Program-made: the position numbers and the translations under genes | Source: Sequoia sempervirens | Lineage: Eukaryota > Streptophyta > Pinopsida > Cupressales > Cupressaceae | Direction: 5' to 3' | Length of the DNA stretch: 64,000 nt | Assembly: GCA_007258455.2 (NCBI GenBank) | Contig: VDFB02018351.1 | Location: forward strand, 1 to 64,000 | The notes under the pieces: model-generated | What the model was told of the DNA's origin: nothing | The model's database searches: none | Seen by the model: only the letters and a program-made list of their open reading frames with translations | Shown here: piece after piece, positions 45,236 to 55,799 of the stretch | Numbering within the stretch: position 1 is the first letter of the stretch | Layout of the letters: every line of letters begins with the position of its first letter

Positions 45236-47383
45236 ATGAAGTCACACAAAGAGGGTTTTGACAAGTTTTATTCCAGAGGGGGTCCTAGAAATCAGAGAGG
45301 TGATCAAAATCCTTTCCCACCATTTCCGTCTGCAGAACAGGAGGAGGAATTTGATTGGGATAATATGGCGAACAGGGCAGGAGAAAGTTCTCACAGGAAT
45401 CCTTGGGAAGATGAGGACAGAGAAGCTAAAGACGTGCTTAGAGGTATGGTTGCAGGGCAAGAACAAGTAGCAACTATTCTTCAACAACTCAGCACGAATG
45501 TTCAAAATTTGACAATTAACAGGGCTCATAGTTTGGATCCAGATCGTGATGGCAGTATTCACAGAGAGCCTCAAAGAGTCATAGCTCCAGCACGTACCTA
45601 TGAGAGAGCTACATGTCCTACGTTCACCAGAGATGATGCTGAGGAAGTGGATGAAGTTGAACAGGGTGGCGAAATTAATTTTGCAGATAACATTATGGCT
45701 ATGCATGATGAGTGGGATAATTTGCCACCGAGGGTTAAAGAGCACCTTAACTTCGACAGATTCATGAGCCAGAAGAGAGAACACACCAGGAGCAGGAATG
45801 ACAGGCGGCCTAGATTCAAGCATAATGATCTTAGACAGGCTACCAATAAGCTTACCTTGGCGAACTTTGATGGCAGTGGTAGAGTTACTGCACGTGCCTG
45901 GGTTAGTAAACTTGATACATTCTTGACATTACGCCCCATGCCAGAGGAGGATGCCATTCGTTTTGCAGCACTTCACCTTGATGGCGTGGCACATGACTGG
46001 TGGATTCATGGTATGACTACTCTTCATCATGACAGGATTACCTCGTACCAGGAGTTTACTGATAGACTGGTAGAGAGATTTGACAGAAGGGATCCTGAGC
46101 TATTCTTCAGAGATTTGGCACAACTGAAACAGTTAGGTAGCTTGGAATCGTACATTGGTGAATTCCAAAGACTATCTGTGATGGTGACAGGAATCTCAGA
46201 AAGAAGGCTGATCATATTGTTCATTGAGGGTCTTTTCGAGCCCATGAAAGGTTGGATAAAAGCATTTGATCCACCTACTTTACAGGAGGCTATGAGGAAA
46301 GCTCGCAGCATGGAGCTATCTACACCTCGTAAGCCATTTGGCTCGAAGCCTACCACCTCATACACGGAGAATAAATCAGATCCAAAGAAGGCTGATAATG
46401 CAGATCAAAAGAAGAAATTTACAGCCCCTTTAGATCGAGAAACCATGAATGATTTACGAAGAAGAAAACTCTGTTTTTACTGCAAAGGTCCGTATGACTT
46501 TAATCATGACTGCCCCCTCAAACCTAAAGGGCAAAACAAGCACATGGAGTGGTTTTATGAGGGAGAAGCATTGACTGATTTTTCTGATCAGCAAGCTCCA
46601 ATCTATGATACAGATGGAGAAGAGTCAGAAAACGAGGCAGAAATTGTAGTGGAAACAGAACTAAAAGAGGCTCATATGTCCAGCATGCAGAAAGAGGGTT
46701 CTTTCAGACTCCGTGGGATCCTAGCTGGTCAAAGGGTCATATCTCTTCTAGATACAGGTGCAACTCACAACTTCATCGATTCACGGTTAGTAGAGAAACG
46801 GGGAATTCAAACTCAGCAGTTTGAAGGCATACGTGTGAAGGTTGCAGATGGATACACTCTCAACTGTGAGAGGATGATACCTGACTTGCCTTTGAAACTT
46901 AACAATTTTGAGTTCAAGGCAGATTTTTATGTGGTGAATATGGGAGGAACGGATATAGTTCTTGGCATGAAGTGGCTTCATGCAATAGGAGAGTTCACGC
47001 TTAATTTGCGTGACATGGAGATGAAATTCACCATTGATGGCACAAATCATATTCTTAAAGCCATCAAGGACAGCAACCTTAGAGAGATTTCACTTCGGAG
47101 AATGGAACGCTTGATTCGTAATGATATGGTAGAGTGGGCTGCTGAGTGCAAGCTAATGCCTTCACAGTTGGAGCAGCAAGCTTCTTCTTACCATCCAGAT
47201 GTGCAGGAACTTCGAATCAAACATGCGAAGGTGTTCAGTGCAATTCCACCTGGTAGACCTCCTGATAGAGGTATTGAGCATATTATAGAGCTGGATGAGG
47301 GCACGAAACCGATCATGATTACTCCTTACCGGCACCCCAAGCGTCTGAAGATGAGATTGAGAAAACTATTAAGGAGCTGTTAG
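45236..47383 (+). CDS. chromovirus gag-protease reading frame
   Basis: Begins [11 protein letters not shown] at 45236. The retrotransposon gag core spans about 45850-46330 ('[17 protein letters not shown]', '[14 protein letters not shown]', '[12 protein letters not shown]'). A CCHC-like knuckle ([14 protein letters not shown], with unusual spacing) is at about 46470. The aspartic protease motif [12 protein letters not shown] is at about 46747, with the flap region ending '[13 protein letters not shown]' near 46970. The start of the RT region follows ('[21 protein letters not shown]'). A one-base slip near 47340 sends the frame to a stop at 47383, while the expected text ([25 protein letters not shown]) continues in another frame. 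Intact in parts; the RT is broken. Confidence 0.85.
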   Translation: MKSHKEGFDKFYSRGGPRNQRGDQNPFPPFPSAEQEEEFDWDNMANRAGESSHRNPWEDEDREAKDVLRGMVAGQEQVATILQQLSTNVQNLTINRAHSLDPDRDGSIHREPQRVIAPARTYERATCPTFTRDDAEEVDEVEQGGEINFADNIMAMHDEWDNLPPRVKEHLNFDRFMSQKREHTRSRNDRRPRFKHNDLRQATNKLTLANFDGSGRVTARAWVSKLDTFLTLRPMPEEDAIRFAALHLDGVAHDWWIHGMTTLHHDRITSYQEFTDRLVERFDRRDPELFFRDLAQLKQLGSLESYIGEFQRLSVMVTGISERRLIILFIEGLFEPMKGWIKAFDPPTLQEAMRKARSMELSTPRKPFGSKPTTSYTENKSDPKKADNADQKKKFTAPLDRETMNDLRRRKLCFYCKGPYDFNHDCPLKPKGQNKHMEWFYEGEALTDFSDQQAPIYDTDGEESENEAEIVVETELKEAHMSSMQKEGSFRLRGILAGQRVISLLDTGATHNFIDSRLVEKRGIQTQQFEGIRVKVADGYTLNCERMIPDLPLKLNNFEFKADFYVVNMGGTDIVLGMKWLHAIGEFTLNLRDMEMKFTIDGTNHILKAIKDSNLREISLRRMERLIRNDMVEWAAECKLMPSQLEQQASSYHPDVQELRIKHAKVFSAIPPGRPPDRGIEHIIELDEGTKPIMITPYRHPKRLKMRLRKLLRSC

Positions 47384-48010
47384 CTATGGGGCACATTAGG
47401 CCGAGTAAGTCACCCTTTGCTTCATCAGTTGTTTTGGTGAAGAAAAAGGATGGTACACTTAGGATGTGTATTGATTACAAAATGCTCAACAGGAAGACAA
47501 TTTAAAAACAGGTATCCTATTCCATGGATTGATGAGTTGATAACGAGCTTCATGGAGCTTGCTACTTCTCAAAGATTGATTTGAGGACTAGGTATCATCG
47601 ATCAGAGTCCGAGGAGGACATAGAGAAAAACTGGCGTTCGATGTCACTGTGGACACTTTGATTTCTTGGTTATGCCATTTGGTTTAACCAATGCTCCAGC
47701 CACGTTTCAGTCTACAATGAACAGGGTTTTCCATCCTCACTTGAGGAAATTTGTATTGGTGTTCTTCGACGACATCCTGGTTTATAGCAAATCATGGGAG
47801 GAACACATGGTTCACTTGGATGAGGTACTGAGTATACTTGACAGGGAGTCCTTGTATGCCAAGGAATCCAAGTGTGCTTTAGGCATGGCAGAGCTTTTAT
47901 ATCTGGGACACATCATCAGCGGTGCAGGAGCAGCATGGATCCAGAGAAGGTTCGAGCCATCATTGATTGGCCTACACCTGAGACTTTGACACGTACTCAG
48001 GGGTTTTGTA
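47384..48010 (+). pseudogene. chromovirus reverse transcriptase, frame-damaged
   Basis: Frame pieces: '[20 protein letters not shown]' near 47430-47480, a break at 'caatttaaaaacagg', a damaged stretch to 47665, then an open piece 47666-47989 with 'MPFGLTNAPATFQSTMNRVF' and the catalytic FFDDILVYS (47762-47788). A further slip near 47920 interrupts 'LYLGHIISG'. Several frameshifts, so no active enzyme. Confidence 0.82.
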
Positions 48011-48013
48011 GGA

Positions 48014-49642
48014 TTGTGTGCCTTCTATCGTCGGTTTGTTAGTGGGTTCTCGTGGCATGCTGCGCCACTAACTGATTTGACTAAGAAGGGTGCTTTTGTG
48101 TGGACACCACTAGCGCAGGCGTGCTTTGAGAAGTTCAAACTTCTCATGACTACGTGTCCAGTTTTGGCTCTACCTGACTTCACTAAACCCTTTGAGTTAC
48201 ATTGCGATGCCAGTGGTGAGGGTATTGGTGCAGTTATCATGCAGGATCGACACCCGATAGCTTTCGAGAGCAGGAAGCTAAGAGGTCCTGAACGGAGCTT
48301 CAGTATCTATGATAAGGAAATGTTGGCCATCATGCATGCCATGGCCAAATTCAGGCAGTATTTGATTGGTAGTAAATTCACTGTGAAAACCGATCATAAT
48401 AGTCTGAAGCATTTTCTTGGGCAGCGAGATCTTAATGAGAGGCAACAAAAATGGGTCAGCAAGCTTCAGTCCTACGATTTTGACATCTCCTATGTCAAGG
48501 GCACTCAGAATGTGGTTGCTGATGCTTTATCTCGCCGTCCTCACTTGAGCTCTATTACACTGGTTTCAGAGGACTGGAGACATCTGATAGTAGCAGAGTA
48601 TGCTAAGGACCCATGGGCCTCTAGCATAGTAGATGGATCAGTACTGGATGACAGGTATTCACTTGTAGATGACCTTATCATCTACAAAGGGAGGATTTTA
48701 TTGGTCCCAGGTTCTGAGATGAGGGACAGGGTTTTGAGGTCATTCCATGATTCACCCATGGCAGGACATCCCGGGTACTTTAAGACCTATAGGCAGGTAC
48801 GGGAGAGATTCTCTTGGAAGGGTCTCAAGTCTTATGTTCTCCAGTATGTCAGGGAATGTCTTGTTTGTCAGCAGAACAAGCAAGAGCACACATACCCTGC
48901 AGGTTTACTCCAGCCGCTTCCTATTCCAGAGAGGAAGTGGGATTGTTTGTCCATGGACTTCGTCACGGGCTTGCCAAAAGCTCAAGGGAAGGACAGTATT
49001 TTCGTGGTGGTAGATTGATTGACGAAATATGCACACTTCTTCGCAATCATTACTACACACACGGCTACCCAGATGGCAGATTTGTTCTTCCGAGAGGTAT
49101 TCAGGCTGCACAGTTTGCCTCGCAGTATAGTCAGTGACAGGGACAGCAGGTTTATGAGTAACTTCTGGCAGGAGTTATTCAAACTTTGCGGGACAGAGCT
49201 CACCCCGAGTACCAGCTACCACCCCCAGACAGATGGGCAGACTGAGATCGTCAACAAATGGGTGGAAGGGTACTTGCGAAATTATAGTTCAGGGCAGCAG
49301 AAGGCATGGGTGAGGTGGTTATACCTTTGTGAGTATTGCTACAATACCACCCATCACATGAGCATCCAGATGACACCTTACCGAGCATTATATGGATATG
49401 ATGCTCCGAGCTTTCTAGACTTATTGCTGAGTGACAGTAGAGTTCCCAGTGCTGGTGATTTATTACAGGAGAACCAGGATATTATGAGAGCACTCAGAGA
49501 GAATATACAGAAAGCCCAAAATCAGCAGAAGCAATATGCTGATCAGAAACGAGTGGAGCGGTCTTTCAAGATCGATGATTTGGTGTACTTGATGCTTCAG
49601 CCTTATAGGCAGTCCACCCTTCGTAAGAAGGGGTCTCGGTGA
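48014..49642 (+). CDS. chromovirus RNase H and integrase (one internal stop)
   Basis: RNase H is at about 48190-48540 ('LHCDASGEGIGAVIM', 'AFESRKLRGPERSFSIYDKE', 'ADALSRRPHL'). The integrase zinc finger spans about 48750-48880 (H...H...C..C: 'GHPGYFKTYRQVRE', 'CLVCQQNKQEH'). The catalytic core has aspartates in 'WDCLSMDFVTGLP' (about 48955) and 'IVSDRDSRF' (about 49130) and the glutamate in 'QTDGQTEIVNKW' (about 49243). A TGA at 49016-49018 replaces an arginine CGA in 'VVD-stop-LTKY', a CpG-type change, and splits the frame. The open frame continues 49019-49642 to the integrase tail. Confidence 0.88.
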
Positions 49643-49680
49643 AACTTAAGCCGCTGTGACCATGGACCTTCTTCAAAGAG

Positions 49681-50037
49681 TTGGGTCAAATGCGGGCCAA
49701 GTGGCTTATGATAGATCTTCCTGGCGGATGTGAAAGGTTCCCGCCAATGTGTTCCATGTGTCGCGTCAAAAAGGCGTCGGACAACAATTTAATTCCTTCT
49801 ATTGATTTGCCACCCCTGGATGATGAGGGGAAATTGGTTTTGATACCTGAGGCCATTCTGGACTCCAGAGAGCGTCATCTTCGGAGGCGGGTTATCAGGG
49901 AATACTTGGTAAAGTGGAGGGATCTACCGGCAGAGGATGCTACTTGGGAGAGTGACAATATTCTTCAGCATCCGGCTTTGAGTTTGCTTGTGGACAAGCA
50001 AATTCGGGGAGGGCAGACTGTGATGTCCCCTCGCTAG
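49681..50037 (+). CDS. chromovirus chromodomain
   Basis: After a frame slip following 49642, the text 'LIPEAILDSRERHLRRR' (about 49840) leads into 'REYLVKWRDLPAEDATWESD' (about 49900-49960), a classical chromodomain core with the W...TWE pattern. In chromoviruses this domain directs integration to chromatin with certain histone marks. The polypurine tract and 3' LTR start overlap the end of this frame. Confidence 0.85.
   Translation: MGQMRAKWLMIDLPGGCERFPPMCSMCRVKKASDNNLIPSIDLPPLDDEGKLVLIPEAILDSRERHLRRRVIREYLVKWRDLPAEDATWESDNILQHPALSLLVDKQIRGGQTVMSPR
50006..50018 (+). other. Polypurine tract of the chromovirus
   Basis: 'ggggagggcagac' immediately before TGTGATG of the 3' LTR, the expected site for plus-strand priming. 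Confidence 0.75.
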
Positions 50038-51265
50038 ACAGTTCTCGGGAACAGTGTGTTAGCCCGTTATTGGACCCTTGTGGGCTAGCTGGATTGGTTA
50101 GAGGGTCAGTGGTACTATCTGGAGAGGTTGATTGTTCTTGCTTTCAGAGGCCAGTGATTGGATCACAGCGGGCGTTGGCATTTCAGGAGTTCACAGCTTC
50201 TGACGGCACAAGAATATTCAAAGTTTTGAGCCGAGTTATGAATTTTTAAGTGATTAAGTTAATTATTTAACTTAATGCCTTTTATTAAAGTCACATCGAC
50301 TTTAATATATTTTATATCACTTAAATTATTCTAAAAGGTGATTTAATATTTTAATGACTTAAAATATTAAAGTGCGCTCAAGTATTAAGTCTTGACTATT
50401 GAAAAGGACTTAATAAAATATTAAAAGATTTAAATGATTGCTAAATGGCGTATCTTCTTGGAAATGCGTGCCATTTAGGTATAAAGCAATCTTTGGCAAT
50501 AGAAACTCATCTTTGACAATTTCACTATGCCTTGTGCTATTTTTTCCTGTGCATTCTCCTGTGACCAGGGTTTGAACAATTTGTCCATTGAGGAACGATA
50601 ACTCTTCAGTGTTGAGTGCTTTTGAGGCTGTGAAAGATCAGCTGAATCAGTACAGTTGAGAGCTTCACACAGAGGTTCTACAGGCTTTAAACAGAGACTT
50701 ATTATTCAGTATTCAATATTGCAGTACAGAAGAGGGTTTCTTCATTCAGAGGCGCTACCTTCATCAGATCTGTGGTTCCAGCAGAATCATTACATCACTT
50801 TCTCTTGGCCGTACATTTACATTGAATTTTGTGCTTCCTGGAGGAGGGCGTGTGAAGCCAGAAGCTAGGGCGCTTCCTTTTTGGCACTTCTTTGAGCTTC
50901 ATCATGGGCGGCTGCTATTAGCAACTCATTGTATCTAATTTCTGAGTGGGAGAAGTTACTTCTGGAGGCTAGGCGTGCTATTTTGCTTGATTTCACCATT
51001 TCCGGCTGTCAAACTAGCAATTTCTTTAATTAAATAATCTGGAGATATCCTGGTATGTGTATCATTTGCAATCTATTTGTCACAGTAAAATAATGCAATT
51101 TACACTTACATTCTGAAGCAAATAGTATTAATTTACATTTTATGAGCATTTATGATGTGCGCCCCTTCTCTTCTGTCTATCAAAAATTCTCTAAAAAACT
51201 AAATAACACCTAAAGACTTAAGAAAAATTGGGGTTTTGAGTTGAGAGCCAGCAGGGCTCATCACA
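50019..51265 (+). repeat. 3' LTR of the chromovirus
   Basis: 1,247 bp, TGTGATGTCCCC...CTCATCACA. It aligns with the 5' LTR but with many differences, most strongly at 50650-50800 against 44600-44750. Confidence 0.85.
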
Positions 51266-52605
51266 AGCCGCCAAAGTTATGAGTCAGTGAAATGCTAGTT
51301 TGAGTGTGCAAAGATTGCCAAGATTGCTCAAGTTGTTGACATTTAGATGCTGATGCAGTTGACAGCCTCGTTGAGGGATTGATTGTTCGAGATCACGATC
51401 AGTAGACTTCAGTTCCTACCTCTCAGAATAGACATTTTACACAGGAGTTAAACTTGGCGTTACTTTCTCAAGTTAACTCGCTATCTTATCTCATGCATAT
51501 CTATTTTGAGATTAGCTTTACACACTTGGAGTTTTATTTAGGGTTTTCCGTTAACTGATGGTAGTGTTCCAATTAACATGCTTTCAATAAGGATGTGCAT
51601 GCTTGCACAATTGTCCATTTTTAGATTAGATGTTTCGGCTAACTGATGGTAGTTTTCCAGTTAGCTGTATAGTTTACTTTATTAGGGTTTAGTAATAAAT
51701 CTTGCATGCATTGCAAGACTGTAGTTGACTCAAGGTGATTTTAGGGTTTCCTACACCTTTTGATGTCTATAAATAAGAGTTTTTGCTCATTTGTACATAA
51801 CTTTTGCACGAGAGAGAAATATATGATGCGCCTACCTTGCCCTCAATATTGCTCGTTCTATATCTGTTCATGAGTATTTGCTATTATGATGAATTGTTAT
51901 GCCACATAGGGTTTCATGCAATTATGATGGTGAATTCTTGCTTTAGTTAGATATAGTGGCTAGTTGATCGTAGATTGTATGCTGTTGTCTCTCATTTTCA
52001 ATGCAATTTATTATCCTAGTTGGCTATCCTTCATGTTTTGTGTTCAATAAACTCGCTCGCATTGAGCCGATAGATGTGCCACCTTGCCTTCAAGTTGAGA
52101 ATTGTTCTTGGTTATCGATGATGTGTGAATAATAAACTTTATTTAGATTGAGTCATATTGTGCCACCTGCTCTCCGCTGAGAATCAGACTTAGTTTATCG
52201 TGATATTGTTGTTTCCAATAAACTTCTTCCCGTACCGAAAGCAAATAGTTGTGCCCACCTTGCCTTCACGCTAGAAATTGTACCAAGTTTATCGTGATAG
52301 ATTATCCCCCGCTCCATTTCTCATGCTCGCTTTTTTGAGGAAATGGATAGATTTAAAGTAGTTAGCTTAGTTGTAGTTAATGATCTGCGAAACCAGAAAA
52401 TCCTTAGCTGCAACGTTCTTGGTTTTCTTAACCTTGTGCCTCTTCCAGATGAGAACAAAAAGATAGGACTTAGATTACTTTTCTTTTCCACGCATTCCAG
52501 CACTACGAGGGAGCTTCCCCTCCTAATTTGAAGAGCACTCATTACGCAATGTGCATAGCTATCCGTACAAACTTGCACTCCAGAGGTTTAGTTTTTATGC
52601 CAACA
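51266..52605 (+). repeat. Fragment of the second LTR family (relative of 17383-20699)
   Basis: From about 51480 it resembles 19780-20699: 'catgcatatctatttt', 'gattttagggtttcctac', 'gagggagcttcccctcctaatttgaagagca', 'ccagaggt' and 'atgccaaca' at 52597-52605. A 'ctataaataagag' promoter-like site is at 51770. A 75-85 bp imperfect repeat ('aataaact...gtgccaccttgccttcaag...ttatcg') occurs three times at about 52045-52300. No coding domains. Confidence 0.6.
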
Positions 52606-53030
52606 TATTCCCACTTTTAGTGGAAGAGGATGGCTATGCCGCCTAGTTTACTTTCAGTTTAATCAATATCATTCCCGCCATTGGTGGAAGAGACAAGCCT
52701 CGCCATCTATGCATTGTACTGGGGTCGGCTTGCTGCCTTCTTTACTTTCATCATTCATATTGCTGATCGGCTATGCTGTCAAACCACTCCCGATGAAATG
52801 CACGATCGAGTTGCATACTCTTTACTTTCAAGCATTGTACTTCTTTTAGTTTGAAGACTAACAATCCCCGGCACCATATGCTCACACCTTGCCCAACATT
52901 GGGATCCTGGTGTACATTCTTGGTGAAGGGTTACATTCCAATGTTGGTTTATAATTTTGGCTAACGCTGACAAGTGCCTTGTTGAAGTATTGTTGCAAAA
53001 TTGAAAAAAAATTACAAGGGGGTCATTTCA
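52606..53030 (+). repeat. Leader-like sequence related to 1-452
   Basis: Palindromic words such as 'cccacttttagtgg' (52610) and 'cccgccattggtgg' (52675), then 'ttttggctaacgctga' (52955) and 'ttgcaaaattga' (52993). They occur in the same order as in 1-452 and 24804-24840. Probably the region just downstream of the LTR ending at 52605. Confidence 0.4.
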
Positions 53031-53159
53031 AGGGACACCTCTGCTTGACTTTGATAGTACCCCTAAAAGAGTCAAGATTACAATAACATGATCACAATCT
53101 CTAATTCATGAGCAATCAACAAGCAAAGAAAAACCTAAAACAACTGCTTCAAACTAAGT

Positions 53160-53460
53160 TTGTTTGCTGCTCTATTTGATAAAATGATACATGAATTAAT
53201 AATAGAGATGACAATGCATGCCAAATACAGGAGTAAAATATAGTTTTATTTGCACATGAAATTATTATAGAAGAAGAACAAAGATGGTCAACCAAGGATC
53301 AAAGTTGATCTGACTCGATCATACCCCTTTCCTTTCCAATACACAGTCCATTTAAAGGATCTGACAATTGCCAAGAGGAACACAACCATCAATCAACTGA
53401 CACTTATAACTACCCAAAGCCGACAAAAGTGTGCCTAAATCAGAGATTATCAAATTGTAT
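53160..53460 (-). repeat. Inverted LTR fragment related to 36421-36747
   Basis: The reverse complement contains the same landmarks as the LTR at 36.4-36.7 kb: 'acttataactaccca', 'gaacacaaccatcaa', 'aaggatcaaagt' and 'gacaatgcatgc'. Diverged, with no internal domains attached. It sits next to the 3' side of the ABC transporter exons. Confidence 0.55.
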
Positions 53461-54026
53461 ATTTTATGAAAAATACCCGCATTGGGTCATTACACATGTT
53501 CTTAGACATGTGGCCAGGATTACATGTAAATATTAACTTGACCTGTCCATAGCAATCTACCATCATCAGCATGACTCTGCTTAAACTTGGAGGTGCTGTG
53601 AAAGCCAATTGTGATCAAGGCTGAGATAGCAACTTCCAGTGTTGGTCTGGCCTAAGAATCACACATGGATAGCTATAAATGTAGTTTAATCTCACATCCC
53701 ATATTACAGTTGATCTTGATGCCTATTTATGGTCATATATACTCAACAATGATTGAAAAGTCTGAAATACTCCACATAATCTATAATGATTATGATCTAT
53801 CCAAAGATTCAAATCAAATTCACAGTTCTGGAGGCAAACGGTTTCTGAGTTGCAGAGATGAAGTTTTGAGATGGGCTAATTCAACCAAGAAAAGGACTTT
53901 CAAACAAATTTGATGCACATATGCAGACACAATAAATTTGTGCTTATGCAGAATAAAAAGATAAAAATATGAGAGAATGGAAAGATAATTGAGAAAAAAG
54001 GGTGAGAATTTATTTGTGGAACATAC

Positions 54027-55791
54027 CTGCAATTTGCTGTAGATATACCCAAGTGGCAACAAGAGGAGGAGGAATGCCCACTGTTTAACACAAAACTAGA
54101 GTTTAGTACATTACATTAAAGCTCTGTTTCAGTCCAGACAAGACAATCAACAGAGATAAGTATCATGGAATTCATTTCAAATGTACATTAAATTTCTGAT
54201 GGAGAAAAATACCTGCACTAGGCAGAGAACAACAATAATGCCCAAAAGGCTGAAGAAATTTGCCAATAGAATATTAGAAATAAAAGGAAGAGAGTCATCA
54301 ATTGTATACTGATCTGAGGAAAATCTGCACAAGACATTGGCACATAAATTAACCAATAATTAGAGGTATAGTTGCTAGTCGACTGAAAATTTTGACAGGT
54401 ATCAGACCTGTTTAATATCCGGCCCCTAGGGTTGCGATCAAAAAATGACACTGGTGCATAAATTATTTTGTTCAATAGAATGTTGTGTACATGGATAGCA
54501 GCACGTAGACCTCCAAAAGCAAATGAGAAAGCTCTGGCTAGGGTAAAGAAAGAATTGCAGGTAGCAATAGCTGCGAGCACACCCTATGAACAAAAGAATT
54601 GATCAGTAGCAAGACCAAATGATTAAAAGAAATTAGACTAGAAAATAAGTATTATTAATGTGATCTTTAGTACTGAGAAAGGTTAAGAAATGGATAAATC
54701 TAAAATATGGCAGTCTATTTCAAGCAAAATCCTCAATGCTAAATCAAAAGAACTACACAGAAGAAAAATTGTCTGAATCCTGCAAATGCTTGGGTTAAAA
54801 CAGTAAATAAAACATGGGCAATCACCAATACCAGGAAAAACGAAGTGGATTGTGGATCATGTGGATTTTTTAATGCGCTATCTACCCAGTGTGACAGCCA
54901 AAAATCATTTCCATTTCGAGACAGCTGCATAAGAAATGTGGCAATCACAATAGTAATGACAATGTGATCTTTAGTACTGAAAAAGGTTAAAAAATGGATA
55001 AATCTAAAATATGGCAGTCTATTTCAAGCAAAATCCTCAATGCTAAATCAAAAGAACTACACAGAAGAAAAATTGTCTGAATCCTGCAAATGCTTGGGTT
55101 AAAACAGTAAATAAAACATGGGCAATCACCAATACCAGGGAAAAGGAAGTGGATTGTGGATCATGTGGATTTTTTAATGCGCCATCTACCCAGTGTGACA
55201 GCCAAAAATCATTTCCATTTCGAGACAGCTGCATAAGAAATGTGGCAATCAAAATAGTAATGACAATCAACCAGCTGGCAAATTCTGCGTAGTTCCTGTT
55301 GCAAAAATTGGATTAGGAAATTGGATGAAAGTTAACAAGTTCATTGTGGACTATAATAAAGGTGTATTCTTCTCAAAAAAGGTAATAAAACATTTCCAAA
55401 GACAAGAAATGGAAATCATATCAAATGCCATTTAAAAAGAATGTAATGGGATTTTGATTTCAACAACAAAATACTGCAAGTTCAGAAGCGTTATCCACCG
55501 GTACACATAGTACTGGACTCTTCCTTCTTTCCTTGTTTCCTCCTCAAAAATTTCTGCAGTGTCTTCTGAAGAACAAAGGTCCATATTTTCATTTCTTTCA
55601 CACACAGGTTGGATTTCATCTTCTGAATTATTTTGCAAAGTCTGTCCATTGGGATTGATAATTCTAACAGATGCATCACTCATTTCATGATGTGACTGAG
55701 GGATAAATGATGACTGAAATTCTGTAGAACAGCTAGCCCACTTTATAGTCCCCTTCTCCATGACTATGACCATATTTGCCATATGAATAGC
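54027..55791 (-). pseudogene. ABCC (MRP) transporter fragment: end of NBD1 to TMD2, five spliced exons
   Basis: ABCC proteins are ATP-driven exporters of conjugates across plant membranes. Minus-strand exons with canonical sites: 55791-55499 ('AIHMANMVIVMEKGTIKWAS', end of nucleotide-binding domain 1, and the linker to 'GRVQYYVYR'), 55295-55136 ('NYAEFASWLIVITILIATF', 'SRNGNDFWLSHWVD'), 54583-54408 ('FSFAFGGLRAAIHVHN', 'APVSFFDRNPRGRILNR'), 54324-54213 ('FSSDQYTIDDSLPF', 'LLGIIVVL') and 54080-54027 ('WAFLLLLLPLGYIYSKLQ'). All phases join and no exon has a stop. By memory the text is closest to the plant ABCC13/MRP11 type, hence no symbol. Walker A and signature motifs of NBD1 and all of NBD2 are missing. 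It is either a gene fragment or part of a gene with very long introns. Confidence 0.78.
54657..55264 (-). repeat. 304-bp tandem duplication containing an ABCC exon
   Basis: 54657-54960 and 54961-55264 are two copies with exactly 304-bp period and only a handful of differences. The unit covers most of the exon 55295-55136 plus adjoining intron. The second exon copy (about 54832-54955) lacks the normal acceptor and first 10 or so codons. If included in the mRNA by the cryptic 'ctttttcag' before it, the frame would not match. Confidence 0.88.
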
Positions 55792-55799
55792 CTGCACAA

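Larger units (their letters stand above)
43951..51265 (+). mobile_element. Ty3/gypsy chromodomain retrotransposon (chromovirus), nearly complete
   Basis: Two LTRs (43951-45187 and 50019-51265) start TGTGATG and end CATCACA. The PBS is at 45189 and the polypurine tract just before 50019. The order gag, protease, RT, RNase H, integrase, chromodomain is that of a chromovirus. Total 7.3 kb. No target duplication is seen (left GTCCT, right AGCCG) and the left and right host sequences do not match up. The LTRs differ visibly, including whole segments. This may be a recombinant between two elements. A few inactivating changes, listed under the coding parts, make it non-autonomous. Confidence 0.9.

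Noticed and set aside
45242..45823. 193-codon frame on the minus strand.
   Set aside because: It mirrors the gag frame on the plus strand, which has real gag features; no motif of its own.
53480..53900. Further ABCC exons downstream on the minus strand.
   Set aside because: Some frames look vaguely similar, but no convincing splice sites plus motif; next to an unrelated LTR fragment.
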